Notes: generated by a model not told the origin, from the sequence alone. A stretch of 64,000 nt of DNA from Niebla homalea (GCA_019925105.1 JAHGAU010000007.1:930001-994000); one strand, 5' to 3'. Shown: positions 20,977 to 34,811, numbered from the stretch's first letter. A program made the numbers and translations.

Positions 20977-22840
20977 ATGGGTCAGACCCTGTCTGAGCCG
21001 GTGGTCGAGAAGGTCCGTACTTCCGCACGCATCGTGGCCATGTCGCGATCCAATTGCGCGACATGAAGCTCTCGTTGACTGTTCCTGCATCCACTGCCCC
21101 CACTGCAAAGACCCGTGATCCGAATCGTTGAAGCGTTTGGGTGAGCGCCGTGCTCGCATACTGACCTATGCATCCGTTAGATCTCCGACGATGGTCAGGA
21201 TGATAGGGTTGCCTTTGGTGTTTCGGCCATGCAAGGATGGCGCATCAGCATGGAAGACGCCCACGCCAGCGTCTTGGATCTTCAGGCCGGTCCGGAAGAG
21301 AAGTTCCAGGCAGCGGGGCCCGATGACAGGCTGAGTTTCTTCGGTGTTTACGACGGACATGGCGGTGACAAGGTGGCCTTGTTTGCTGGAGAGCATATGC
21401 ACAAAATACTCGCAAAGCAAGAGGCTTTCAAGAAGAAAGATTTCGAGCAAGCGCTCAAAGATGCTTTTCTAGCAACCGACAGGGCAATCTTGAATGGTAA
21501 GCGCCCTTCCCTGCTCAAACACAATCGTTCGACTTAGACTTCATTGCAGATCCAAAATACGAGGAGGAGGTATCGGGATGCACCGCCTCAGTGGGGCTCA
21601 TTTCGAAGACGACGATTTACGTGGTATGAATGCTACGTGATCCCTCCCCCCGGGGCTGCTTTTCTCTTCCCCGACCAATTGTTGATGGCTCTTTCTAGGC
21701 AAATGCTGGAGACTCTCGATCGGTCTTGGGAGTGAAAGGAAGAGCGAAACCTTTGTCATATGACCATAAACCTCAAAATGAGGGTAAGACACTTCCTGAC
21801 TTCTTCCTAGCCTGTCACGATCTCAGTCTTTTTACAGGAGAGAAAGCCAGGATATGTGCTGCAGGTGGTTTCGTAGATTTTGGCCGTGTCAACGGCAACC
21901 TGGCGCTATCTCGCGCCATCGGCGATTTCGAATTCAAAAAGAGCGCAGATCTTTCACCTGAGCAGCAGATAGTCACGGCGTTCCCGGACGTCATTGCACA
22001 TTCCATAACCGATGACGATGAGTTTCTCGTGATTGCTTGTGACGGTATGTACCAAAGACATCAGGTTTTCAAGCCAGCTTCTGAATGCACAAATTAGGTA
22101 TCTGGGACTGTCAGTCATCACAAGCGGTTGTTGAGTTTGTGAGGCGAGGGATCGCCGCAAAGCAAGAATTATCTAAGATATCAGAGAACATGATGGATAA
22201 TTGTCTGGCATCGAACAGTGAAACCGGTGGTGTTGGATGTGACAATATGACAATGGTTGTGATCGCACTTCTGAGAGGAAAGAGCAAAGACGAGTGGTAC
22301 CAGGACATTGCAGACAGAATTGCGAAGGGCGACGGTCCCTGCGCTCCCCCAGAATATGGTAAGTGTTTGCACATACGCATGTTTGGAGGAGACTGATGGT
22401 CAAGTTGTAAAGCCGAATTTCGGGGTCCAGGGGTGAAACATCAATTCGAAGACAGCGGAGACGATTACGACATGGATCTTCAAAATAACGGTAGAGGGCG
22501 GATCATCTTCCTGGGCGATGGCACCGAGGTTCTGACCGATGGCGACGAGGAAGATGACAAAGATGTGGAGATGCAGAGCAACAATACGGAGCCCGCCAAG
22601 GTCGATGGAGGCCGTAATGAGCGAGAGGAAACACCGGGTCCCGAGTCACAAAACGATACGGCATTCCAAAACCGGGAACAGTCCACGACGGGGGCAAACG
22701 GCAGTAACGACAACTCAAGTGGGAGTAAAGACAGCGAAGGTTCAGTAGGCCTTTCAGAGAAGAAATCGGCGATAGCGGCCGTTCCAGAGTCGGCTTTGCC
22801 TGACAAATTCGTCCCGCCAACGACCTCGCAAGAGAAATAG
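20977..22840 (+). CDS. PP2C-type Ser/Thr phosphatase (Ptc2/Ptc3 family)
   Basis: Join 20977..21012, 21181..21496, 21550..21623, 21699..21783, 21838..22044, 22098..22358, 22413..22840 (468 aa); all junctions keep frame. It starts [12 protein letters not shown], with Gly2 and Ser6 fitting an N-myristoylation signal. PP2C motifs in order: [14 protein letters not shown] block (here [18 protein letters not shown]), [10 protein letters not shown] (metal-binding Asp), [45 protein letters not shown], and [12 protein letters not shown]. The C-terminal 140 residues are an acidic Ser/Gly/Asn-rich tail typical of Ptc2/3. These Mg/Mn-dependent phosphatases turn off stress MAP kinase and DNA-damage checkpoint signalling; the exact substrates here are inferred. 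Confidence 0.93.
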
Positions 22841-23810
22841 ACTTGTTGACGGGAGACAATGACATCCGATCGAGACGATCGAGACGAGGGTGTATGAGTG
22901 TATGTCTTCCGCCATGGTCGCATGGCGACCCATTAGACTTGGGCGCCATCTGCTGCCAAATTCTAGCAATGGGGTGGTGATACGTTTCACACCATTGGTG
23001 CCATGCACATTCAAACCTTCCAGCCAGGCGCAAAAAAGGATCCATTCTCTACAGCAATCCTTACTCTCCTTGTATCATCTGTCCTCCTTTCCTCCTCCCA
23101 GTGGAGACAAGGACCAACAGCTCCAAAAGCAGTGAACAAACTTTATCACGGTCTATGTTTGACAAAGATTCAGGAGCCATACAGGATGGGTAGATCTGTT
23201 AATAGGGCAAAGCGTTTTGCAGCAGCAAGATCCACGGGACAGCATGGGAAGTTTCTATTCCTACGTACTAAAGTCGCTCTTCAAACGCCCATTGTCACTT
23301 GCAGATATTTCGAGTTAATGGCCCATTCCTGGTCTTGAGCGTGCCGAGGGTGATGCTATCAAGTCCAGATGAAGAACCACTGTCGACAAGAATGGTCAGA
23401 CTGGCGCAATCTCGAAGAATCTGTTGTAGATTGAACATGTTGATAACTTTGGATACTGAAACCCTGACCATTCACCACGTACGCTAGCTATACCCCCCCT
23501 ATATCATGCGCAATAGACGTGACGTAGCAGCCGAGCAGCGCTAACAAATCAGGTCCCTTATTAGAGTATAAAGGGGTGAAGCTTTTGGTGGCTCCCCCCC
23601 GTCCGAAAGGCCTCGAACCAATGCCTCGTGCAGCGAAAACCAGCTTCCTTGGTGACATTTATCCAGACATTGTACATCATCTCACCATCGCCCCTACCTA
23701 AAGCATCACCCTCCTGTTGATACCACAATCGAGGCGCCCAAAATCTAAACACTAAAGACTGCACTTCTTGCGTGCCAGCTGCAACGATCGAATCGTCCCG
23801 TATTGTAAAC
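22841..23810. other. intergenic, no gene seen
   Basis: About 970 bases between the PP2C gene and PCT1, both on the + strand. Short open frames only; no repeat or RNA gene recognised. Likely PP2C 3' UTR and PCT1 promoter. Confidence 0.4.
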
Positions 23811-25365
<1,555 letters not shown>

Positions 25366-25577
25366 AGTTTTTCGCGAGGACTACATGCTCTTTGCACACG
25401 ATACGAGAGGCTAGTTCATAGGATGCATGACGTGTGCTATGAGATATCCCAGCCGGAGCATCTTCATTCCTGTGACCTGCTTCCCGCAACAGCTCCATCG
25501 TTCCTCCAGATACATGATGCAGTAGAGCGTGGAAATATTGGCAGCCGTCCGATGGCAGGAAATGTTCTCCTTTACCG

Positions 25578-26089
25578 CTAAGACCTGGGCTTCTCTTTCT
25601 TCTCCTTCCACAGCGCCGATAAACCGACACCAGAGACCTTGACGACCTTGAATCTCACACCTGGTATATCACCTTTCGCCTTGCCCTTTCGACCAAAACC
25701 AGAAAGCAGCACTTCGTCGTTCTCGTCCACGAAATTGAGACACCCATCGTTGGGAACTAAAAGGACACCGGCCTCAGTGAAGGTTCTTCTCCTCTCTTTC
25801 ATCCTCCCTGGTCAACCAGAGGAGACATACCGAAAGCAGTGACTTTCTTGCCGTTCTTGATGAGTTGTACCCTGACACACTTCCTAATGGCGCTATTTGG
25901 CTGTTTGGCTTCCACCCCAACCTTTTCAAGCACAATGCCCTTTGCGTGCGAGGAGCCACCAAACGGAGAGGATTTGTATGCAGTACCCAGCAGACGCTTC
26001 TTGTAGTGAAGGTCGGCCCATCGGCCCTCACGTCGATGGGTTCTCAGCTTGCGCGCTGCGTTGAGTCCTCTGGGCTTTCCTTTCCCCAT
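25578..26089 (-). CDS. rps23: 40S ribosomal protein uS12 (RPS23)
   Basis: Complement of join 25578..25756, 25831..26089 (145 aa, the exact family length). Starts [20 protein letters not shown]; contains [20 protein letters not shown], with the conserved PNSA decoding loop, and ends [11 protein letters not shown]. The 74-base intron (GTATGT...TTTTAG) splits the Val codon of [11 protein letters not shown]. uS12 sits at the decoding centre of the small subunit. Its promoter is shared with the divergent mitochondrial formyltransferase gene about 400 bases away. Confidence 0.97.
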
Positions 26090-26484
26090 GGTACCTATTC
26101 GCTTGAAGGTCAGCTTCCAGGTGTGTATGTGCAATTGTCTGGGAGAAGCTGAAAGCTCGTGGAGACTGATTGCTGGTCATAAGTGCTGCAAGAGGAATCG
26201 CAGATAGGCTCACCGGTTTTAAATTCTGGTGGAGAGATGGATAGACCAAGTTTCACGGCAGCGAGCGTTTATCAAAGGGTTGAGAGACATGGGGACTTCT
26301 TAGCGAGTGTGTGGCCTCAGCCCTATCAGAATCATTCCTTTTTTCTCTCTGAAGGCACGTGATCGAACAATTATACTAAGTGCAGGCCCTGAGTCCAGCG
26401 TAAGTGCTTCAATCCAGCCGTGATTGACTCGCTCCCATCACTGGTCATATCTTTGCCGGTACATATTGTTTTCCTGCACATTCG
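26090..26484. promoter_or_regulatory. bidirectional promoter region RPS23 / FMT1
   Basis: 395 bases between divergent starts. It includes a pyrimidine-rich stretch near 26335-26350. No coding region. The call as promoter is from position only. Confidence 0.45.
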
Positions 26485-27813
26485 ATGCTTTCTGGGAGTA
26501 GGACTTTCCGCCGTCTAGTTTCCCTGCGTGTCCCTGCACAATCACTCAGACTCGAGAGATCCCATACTTCAACAAGGGCTCACGAGCCACTGAGGGTCCT
26601 CTTTTGCGGCTCCGATGAATTCAGTGTTGCGTCGTTAAAAGCTCTGAATGACAAAAGATTGCGGCAACCCGAAGCCATCTCATCGCTAGATGTCGTCTGC
26701 AGACCCGGTAAGCCCACTGGCAGAGGGCTAAAGAAAATCCGTCAAGGTATGCGTTGACCAAGGGCGGTCGAGAAGTGCTGAGGTGGACGTATATACAGCA
26801 CCAATCGCAAATGTTGCTACCGATCTCCGCCTACCCCTCCACCAAATTGATACTTTTACCAAATGGGAGGCAAGACACCACAGTCATTGCAGCCTGTCGT
26901 GAACGCTGACCTTCGCAAGCCGCCCACTCCATACAATCTGCCCATAAATCTCGTCATAGCAGTCTCCTTTGGTCTCAAGATACCAGGAAGGATTTTAAGT
27001 AGTGCCATTTACGGAGGTCTCAATGTGCACCCGTCTTTGCTACCACAGTCAGTGGCCTGAAATCTTTCAGCCTGCAATCAGAAGCTCATCATGTCAAGGT
27101 TCCGAGGCCCAGCTCCGTTGCATCATACGTTGCTAGCAGGTGTGGAGGAAACAGGAATCACCGTGCAAACGTTGCACCCGGAACGGTTTGACGAAGGCAA
27201 GATCATCGCCCAGACACCTCTCCCAGGATTCAGACATCAATGTGCAACCGTTCCAGAACTTTTAGAGAGAGTCTCTCAAGAGGGAGCTGCGATGCTTTTA
27301 AGTTGCATTACGGCCGGAGCTTTCGTACCTCCCTTACAGGAAATCAGACAACTATTACCTGGCGCGAAAGTACCGATAGCTACTTATGCTCCTAAGATCA
27401 CCTCACAGGATCGTCACCTCGACTGGCATAGCTGGACAGCAGAGCGTATCTTGCAGTCCCATCTTGTAATCGGGCCACTATGGAACGAAATCATACTCGA
27501 AAGCCAGCTGAAGCCAGCTAGAAAACGATTAATATGGAAATCAGGATTTAATATCTCTGGCAGACAAGTTGGTGCTGGACCTGGGATCGGTTGCCCCTTC
27601 GTCAAGGACCCGGAATCATCAGATGGATTGGTCTACGTCGAAACCTGCGATCATCAAATTTTGGAAGCCACGCACATCACCATTGACGGATGCAAAATGA
27701 ACGATCCCATAAGCAGCTCTAAGCAAGCTGGACTCTTCTACCGCGGAATGAGTAAGCGCGCCATTGATGAAGACATCAATTGCAGTCAATTATTTCCACT
27801 GGGGTTGGCCTAG
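26485..27813 (+). CDS. fmt1: mitochondrial methionyl-tRNA formyltransferase, one-base frameshift
   Basis: Exons 26485..26746, 26799..27047, 27099..27813. Family marks: PLRVLFCGSDEFSVASLKAL, DVVCRPGKPTGRGLKKIRQ, APIANVATDLRLPLHQIDTF, INLVIAVSFGLKIP, YGGLNVHPSLLPQFRGPAPL (rebuilt across intron 2, GTCAGT...TCAAG), HTLLAGVEETGITVQTLHPERFDEG. The three exons total 1226 bases, one short of a multiple of three. The frame changes inside exon 2 near the GGG run at about 26864-26867: one more G there would restore FTKWGGKTPQ and an intact protein of about 408 aa. It formylates Met-tRNA for mitochondrial initiation. Either a recent mutation or an assembly error; the rest of the frame is undamaged. Confidence 0.85.
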
Positions 27814-27892
27814 ATGGAGTCGATGAATGAAAGCAAGCTACAATTATGCCGCCGTTCTTCCGAGCATCAAGTATCCCGAATCTACGCCCAGG

Positions 27893-28986
27893 TCAGCTAT
27901 TGTGAACTCTGAGTTGATGATGAACATATTCACCAATCTGGATACTCTGGCCTGTCAAAGAGCTATTTTTGGCGGCGGTGATGTACATATCGGCGCAATC
28001 TTCGACGTCGGTCTAAACACAGCCTCAGCGGCTGCTCGTCTAAGGTGAATACGAGGGCCATGATCACCTCTTTCTGCAGATAGGCCTTGCTCATGGCCTT
28101 CTGGACGAGCTCTGGGTCCATGTTCTGGCCCTGCAAGATGAGTTAGTCAATTATCAAGGGCGCCAAGCTCGTATGAAGGACCCATTCGGTGTTAAGCAGG
28201 CCCGGCAGAATGGCATTGATTCGCAACTTGGGTCCCTGGGTTGCTGCAAGACCCTTCACCAGGTGCAGTCCTGCTGCTTTGCTGACCGAATAGGCCATTG
28301 AGCTTCCAGATGCGCCGATACCGGCCACTGAGGATGTGATGAGGAATACACCGCCCTCAGGATTCTGGTTGAAAATGGGCATAGCCTTTTGCATCAGATG
28401 CAGTTGTGCCTTTGTGTTGGTAGCCCAGCACTTCGGAGGTCAGGAGCGGTCTGGTCCAAGGCAGTGATACTCTCACCTTGTCCCACTCGGCTTCACTGCA
28501 GGCGTGCAAGTCGCCATACTTGGTGAATTTAGTCCAGCCCTGCGTCGTTGGTAAAGGCTTGGCCAATTGAGTATTCACCTTCCAGCCTACTCACCGCGTT
28601 CGAGATGAGGATGTCCAGACCACCAAGGCTGTGAATAGTCTCCTCTACCAACCTGTAGCATTCGGATTGAATCCCTACGTCCTGGGAAAGTCAGTGGGGA
28701 CACTGCGAGCTCGAGGCACACAGCGTACTCCCTGGAGCAAGACTGTTCTGATACCGTGTTGCTTCCCTAACCTTTCCGCTAGCTGCTGGGCAGCGTCTTT
28801 GCTGGCCATGTAATTGATTGCCACATTACAGCCTTGACTGGCAAATTTTTCTGCAATCAGCGCTCCCAGACCTCTGCAATTGGAGTCACGACGAATCAGT
28901 TCATGGCAAGGCCCAAGCAGTCGATCAAGCTATCACCTTGAGCCACCCGTCACTAGTACATTACGTCCTGCAAGTGAGTAAGGCAT
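27893..28986 (-). CDS. short-chain dehydrogenase/reductase, seven exons
   Basis: Complement of join 27893..28012, 28068..28130, 28182..28430, 28477..28539, 28595..28681, 28729..28873, 28937..28986 (258 aa); every junction is in frame. Starts MPYSLAGRNVLVTGGSRGLG (the glycine loop is rebuilt over intron 1). Further SDR marks: LDILISNAGWTKF (NAG), VFLITSSVAGIGAS (catalytic Ser) and MAYSVSKAAG (YxxxK), then INAILPGLLNTEW. The intron density is high for the window. It overlaps nothing but ends only 79 bases from the FMT1 stop, so 3' UTRs likely overlap. Substrate unknown. Confidence 0.88.
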
Positions 28987-30603
28987 CTGTCTGTCTATGT
29001 TTGACGATCAGTTTTGGGTATTCAGGTGAGAGCAATCTCGGAGACGGTAGGTTCGTTCTTATATCGATCCCCACCTCGGAAATGCCCGGCTTTTGATCTC
29101 CGTCACGTTTACAAGACTTACATGGGCCTATGCTTGAATCCTTCCCCTCCACCCCAGCACATCATGAATTGCCAGCTGTGCCCCAATTGGCACAGTCCTC
29201 CATGCATGCGTGCAATGATCCAACAAGTCGAATCCATGCTCAAGGTTTGTCCTAGGATCCACATTTCTCCAACAACTGCCTTCTTCCCCTTGGCCCTTGC
29301 TAGCACGTCTTCTTTAATGCCAGACTGTCCAATGAAGGAGATGAATCGATAGGTCCTAGGACATCCCCTACGGCGCCAATTGATCTACAGGGTCCTGTGT
29401 TCGGCACTTCCCTTACAGTGACAAGGCATTAGTTTTTCAAAGGCTCTCTACAGCTGTATAAGAGAGGCTGTCGATTGTCACACGCCAAATTAGGCCTCAC
29501 GGGTTTGAAGACATTGGGAAACGGGCCGTTCGCTAAGATGCTGACGACAGCTTGGGATATATTTTGGTCTGGACATACCCTAATCGAATGAGATTAAGCA
29601 CGTCCATATACTAGAGGGGATGAGTGGCGCTCTTCACAACATAGGAATTATCATTGCTTTCTTTTCATGAGTGTTCGGAAAGCTCTGGTAGGACTGTGAA
29701 TTGTGATTGTGGAAATGATAACTGAATATTCAAAATGGTGCACATTGGAGGAAAAGATGCTTGTCCTGATTCAGGACTAGCCTGCCAAGCCAACTCCTCG
29801 GACAGACAATTGAGATGACCCGCCCAAAGCCCAAAGCCCACATCGCAAACCCTGTTGTCCATCTCAAGCTCCTCGAGCTGTATCCCATCTTCTTCATAAT
29901 CAATGAGTGCTGCATCTGCCTCCCAGAATCCTCACAAGCCTGGACACTAGTGCGATTTCCCTCAAAGGCTGGAGTGCTATCCCGTGAGGAAGTTTTCCGC
30001 GAGAAGCTGGTCGTGCCTACCCCAAGGCTTTTTTGACCCTCTCCCTCACCCCGCGACTTGTTCCCTCATGCTCCTCATCATCCCGCCGTTCTCTATGTAG
30101 AGAGAGCGACCAGACCGCTACCAGTCACAACGCATAGGCAGTCATTGCCCGCTAGCAGCAAGAAGGCGTGCGGGGTGGTTCATCAGCGCCAAGAACAATC
30201 GTGACCTACCTGTACGTCCCCGGTTCATCCTGTGTGGTGAGTCGATGTCCTTGGTTCAGTATCCTTTTATCCACATTTTTGCTAGGCTTTACGCTGCTCC
30301 TAGACTTCCATGTCTATGAAATATTTGCACTAATAATCATGTTTCTAGGCAACCACCTACCTACGTTGTGGTAGATCGTGTGTTGAATTGGCTCAGTCAA
30401 ACCGCGGGGATCAGTTGCGGGGGCGCAGAGTGAGCGTGCGGTTGGTCCAAAAAGCAACTCAAAAGATACGACCATCTTTCGGAACGCCTCTCGTCAGCCT
30501 CTAAACGAACTCGAAAGAGGATCCCAAGCCCGGATGAGCCCTCGGCCAGCAGAGATCAGATCTATAGCTCCTCTCGCAGTTCGCTTGAAGCAGAAAGAGA
30601 ATC
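28987..30603. other. intergenic, long divergent gap
   Basis: 1.6 kb between the SDR and casein kinase I, transcribed away from each other. Only short non-conserved frames. No repeats, tRNA or element ends seen. A long 5' UTR for the kinase gene is likely. Confidence 0.4.
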
Positions 30604-32196
30604 ATGGCGTCGTCCTCCTCCAACGTCGTAGGCGTTCACTATAGGGTCGGTAAAAAGATTGGCGAGGGCTCGTTTGGCGTGATATTCGAGGGAACAAACC
30701 TGCTCAACAACAATCAAGTGGCTATCAAATTTGTGTGTCCCAGTCCCCGTTGAAACAGCAACGAACCTACTTACCTTTGCTTCAGGAACCAAGGAAAAGC
30801 GATGCACCGCAATTGCGAGATGAATACCGGACATACAAGATTCTAGTTGGCTGCCGTATGTTACGAGATGCTGAGCTCGGAAAAGGTTCTTGCTGAATTA
30901 TTGTAGCTGGAATACCCAACGTCTATTACTTTGGCCAGGAAGGCCTGCACAACATCCTGGTGATTGACCTACTTGGTCCGTCACTGGAAGATCTCTTCGA
31001 CCATTGTAATCGAAGATTCTCCGCAAAGACTGTTGTCATGGTCGCCAAGCAAATGGTACGTCGTATCCTACATAAACGAAGTCTTGCAGTCCCTCACTTG
31101 TCTCTAGCTATCTCGGGTCCAGACGATACATGAGAAAAACCTCATCTACCGTGATATCAAACCGGATAATTTCCTCATCGGTCGGCCAGGCTCGAAGTCA
31201 GCCAACGTGATTCATGTGGTTGATTTTGGAATGGCCAAGCAGTACAGGGATCCCAAAACACGTCAACACATTCCTTACCGCGAACGGAAGTCTCTCTCAG
31301 GGACGGCTCGCTACATGAGCATCAACACGCATCTGGGACGAGAGCAATCAAGAAGGGATGACCTGGAAGCTCTAGGCCACGTTTTCCTTTACTTCCTGAG
31401 GGGCGGATTGCCATGGCAAGGTCTGAAAGCTGCCACCAACAAGCAGAAGTACGAGAAGATCGGCGAAAAAAAGCAAACAACTGCCATCAAAGACCTTTGT
31501 GACGGCTATCCTGGTAATTCCCTTTATCCCCTATATTGTGGGTTCTTGTCTAATTCCAAGATAGTGGCAGAAGAGTTCAACAAGTACTTGAGCTACGTGA
31601 GGAATCTTGGATTTGAGGATACGCCTGATTATGATTATCTTCGCGATCTCTTCACGCAGGCATTGAAGAACACAGGTGATGTCGAAGATGGAGAGTATGA
31701 TTGGATGAAATTAAACAACGGCAAGGGCTGGGAAGCAATGAAACATCATCCGTCGCAACATCTTCATGCCACGAATCACCCTCAAAATCCCTCTAACGTG
31801 GTTCTGGGGGGAGGTCCCAACACGCAAAGAGGTCCCGCGACGCCTGGTCCCCTACGTTTGAATTCCCAGCAGCCGCTGCCCCCTTCGCCGAACAAGCCAG
31901 GGGTAAGCAAGGCTGCTCGCGACCGGCCAAGCGGATCCGGTCCTGCGATGCAGAAACTCCAGGGTGGAGCACCTGGGGGCTTGACCGCTGATGTAACCAC
32001 ACCAACAGCTTCAACACAGGCACAATTTCAAAGCTCGACTGCCCATCTCCCTAATAATAACCGGATGAGTACAGTCAATCCCCCCATGGGACAGTCAGCC
32101 GGGGGAATTGGGAATGGGAGAGGCATGGGCCCGACCGAGGAGCAACCATCCGCGATGCAGAAGGTCTTGAGAGTAATTTGCTGTGGCAGCCGGTGA
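30604..32196 (+). CDS. casein kinase I, Yck-type with C-terminal Cys pair
   Basis: Join 30604..30732, 30786..30855, 30907..31055, 31108..31513, 31571..32196 (459 aa). Kinase domain at residues about 12-285: [12 protein letters not shown] (Gly loop), [19 protein letters not shown] (Lys), [26 protein letters not shown] (catalytic Asp), [12 protein letters not shown] and the CK1 signature [15 protein letters not shown]. The tail is Pro/Gln/Asn-rich and ends RVICCGSR; a C-terminal Cys pair is the palmitoylation site in Yck1/2-type kinases that act at the plasma membrane. Expected roles: endocytosis, nutrient sensor turnover and morphogenesis. The last intron uses the acceptor GTGGCAG to restore CDGYPEEFNKYL. 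Confidence 0.93.
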
Positions 32197-33447
32197 AGCC
32201 ACCAAACCCCAATTCTGGAGACTCACATATTGCTGAGCCAGCCAGATCCAGTGATCGCTCTAGCAGGAGCGTGAATGGACAATTGGGCATGGCCTCTGTG
32301 TGACCGTGCACTGTACTCGAAGCATCCACCAAACCGCGCTGGTCTCTCTTCAGGTGTCTGAAAAGTGGTTGACCAGGCTTCTTGTGTATGGAAAGGAAGC
32401 CCCCTAATACCCGTCTTGGAGCAACGCGGATTCTGCGTGAGACAAAAATGTCCTTACCGTGGCTGATACTCAGTCGTGTATCCAAGCGCTTTGTCCACGG
32501 CCTTTCGAAGAATTGGACTGGGACCTGGCGAAGGACTACAATCTTTGGTTTTCATTTGAAGATGCCCATTTATTGTGTGTGCGATCTCTAACATGCTTGA
32601 CTCCTCCAATCTCACCGAAAAGAGCAGCATCAGGGATCGAGGCATGATTAGGAGCAAAGGAGGATGTATTTTCTGGGTTCAAAGACGGATCTGTTCCCTT
32701 GGGCGTGATTATATAATACGACTAAATTTATTGATACAACATTTCACGAGGATTCTCCGTGTCGACCAACCTAGTTCGTCCAGAATACTACTCATCTCAA
32801 CCACCGCGTCATGGCTCGTTACTACAGAGAAGTGCTTTCTCTCTGCCAAGCCTGATGGCCGGAATAGGTTCTGGGCGCAAAAACTACCACGCTAAGAAAC
32901 GATCCCGTGCGCTTTGTCAATTGTCATAGCAGTCTTGGCAGTGTGGGGCGGGCTGGTGGCTATCTATTCAACGATTGCCTTAGCGCAGCGCCAAAAGTGT
33001 GGGGAAGCTTTCCGGCTGGAGCTGCTCAGCGAGGGAGGAGTCGTGTGACTCGGTGCTCTTTCAGGTACGGTGTGGTCAAGGGGATGTAGGAGGATCCAGA
33101 ACCGCAAGCTTCTTGATTACACTTAATGAATGAAGCTCCCAACACATTTCATCTATTGTTTCAGTGCTCCGCCCTCTCTCCATCATTGACGAAGGTGGAT
33201 AGGACACCAACAAAGAATCAGTAGCGTCCCTTTCCCCTATGTACGTCGGACCCCATAAATCTCATCGAATCACTGCATCGTCGAAGCAACAAGTCTGCGT
33301 ATTTGGGTCTCAAGCCAGCAATTGATAACGATTGACACAGCATATCCCAGCGATTGACCATCCAATTCTTCCCAAAACGCTGCACACTGTCTCTCTCTCT
33401 CACTCGCTCGCTCAAGCTCGAATTGTATCATCGGCACAAAGGAAAAT
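32197..33447. other. intergenic, no gene seen
   Basis: 1.25 kb between casein kinase I and the STF2-like gene. Short frames on both strands are mutual shadows. A CT-rich stretch at about 33387-33410 lies just before the STF2-like start and may be part of its core promoter or 5' UTR. Confidence 0.4.
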
Positions 33448-34069
33448 AGTAAGTCTGTCGATCGAGTATTTCTAAAGTCTTACTGTCTGCCATCTTGGAC
33501 CCGCCTTGGTAAACGACGGCATCATCCATAACTTTTAATTGGACATACCCGTGGAAGCGGGAAATTGACAATGCTAAACAACAGTGACCCGCTCCCACAA
33601 GCAAAACGACCGTGACCACGCCGGTCTTGCTGATGGCACTGCCGATGACGTCCAGCATCTCCCTCGCTACTTCGCCAAGAACGGTCATGTTGATTCTGAT
33701 CCTAAGAAGGTGAAGAAAGAAGGAGGTGGCAAGGGCAATTGGTAAGCGGTACCCCCATTAGCCATCTGGGTCTGCGGATAGCCTAGAGCAATCGCTTAGT
33801 GGACTTACAGGGGCACTCCTGGCGACGAGTCTCAGGACTACGGCTATAATTTCACCAATGCTCGCCGTCGCTCCAACTCCAGCTCCCACAGTCACCACAT
33901 CACAGATTTCAAAACCAAATTCGAAGCCGTCGAGGCCGATCCTGTTTTTGAGGAAAACCTACATGGGGCCATGGACGATGGAGACCACATGAGCAAGCTC
34001 GAGAAGGGCGAGAGTGTCGACAGTACCAGCACTGGCAGCATTGAGGAGGATGAGCTGGTCAAAAAGTAG
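33448..34069 (+). CDS. STF2-like protein; start codon split by an intron
   Basis: Join 33448..33448, 33585..33741, 33811..34069 (138 aa). The ATG is formed by A at 33448 plus TG at 33585, across an intron starting GTAAGT with a GCTAAAC branch site and ending ACAACAG. The product starts MTRSHKQNDRDHAGLADG, and continues HVDSDPKKVKKEGGGKGNWG, NARRRSNSSSHSHH and FKTKFEAVEADPVFEEN, a pattern I know from fungal STF2-like (ATPase-stabilising factor type) proteins; these small, hydrophilic proteins are linked to desiccation tolerance in yeast. No unsplit ATG gives this frame, which is why I chose the split start. Function is by family only. Confidence 0.78.
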
Positions 34070-34476
34070 AATCGACCTTGCGGGTGGAACGGAGATAGAA
34101 GTTGGTGAGGACCAATGGCTTACTGAATTCAAATGTCTCATCTGAACGCTACCGTAAGACGGACGAGCTCCTCCTGGTGCATGAGGACTTGTATACTAGA
34201 AAGACACACAACATGTGAACTCAGATCATCTGCTGTCAAGTCTTGAGAACCCAGACTGATCTCGTCCAGCCATTGTTGGAGGGGGAGTATGGAATATCAT
34301 GATTGTCGATAGCCTCTCAAGCCACTGTCCTTACTGAGCCACAGCCAATTGCGCGTCTGCTAGTGGAATACTTCCAATTATTTTGCCGTTGGCCACTATA
34401 CATGGGACGAGATTCCATAACTCTCCCACAAGGAGAAGGACTGTTTGATACTTCATCTCCTAATACTCCCTGGTGA
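34070..34476. other. intergenic
   Basis: Between the STF2-like stop and the first of two inverted-repeat elements. Nothing recognised; contains the STF2-like 3' UTR. Confidence 0.4.
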
Positions 34477-34730
34477 CCGAGGGTCGGTGACAAAAGTCCC
34501 CGCCGACCGTAAAGGTTTCTCCGGCTGTACTTCGCTCAAACTATTACCTTAGAACAGCCTCAGACTTTGTCAGAAGCCTATAAGTCTCGGGAAGAAGAGT
34601 CTTCAAGTACTTAAGGCTCTCAGTGATTTTTTCTGGGATTTTTGAAGGCTTTTGCGGTGATAAAGGACCGCGTTACTGGGGAGATTCCCCAGATTTGCGG
34701 TCGGCGGGGACTTTTATCACCGACCCTCGG
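34477..34730. mobile_element. 254-bp inverted-repeat element (MITE-like)
   Basis: Terminal inverted repeats of about 37 bases starting CCGAGGGTCGGTGA at 34477, and the complement ending at 34730; two mismatches in the first 35 bases. No transposase frame. No clean target duplication: the flanks read CTGGTGA and ACTCCTGG. It lies 83 bases left of a second, unrelated element. Confidence 0.75.
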
Positions 34731-34811
34731 ACTCCTGGATGTCAACGTAACTGGAAGACTTGGCGCTTGGCGCGGATCGTGACTTTTTTCTTTTTGGCAG
34801 TTTTTTAACGA

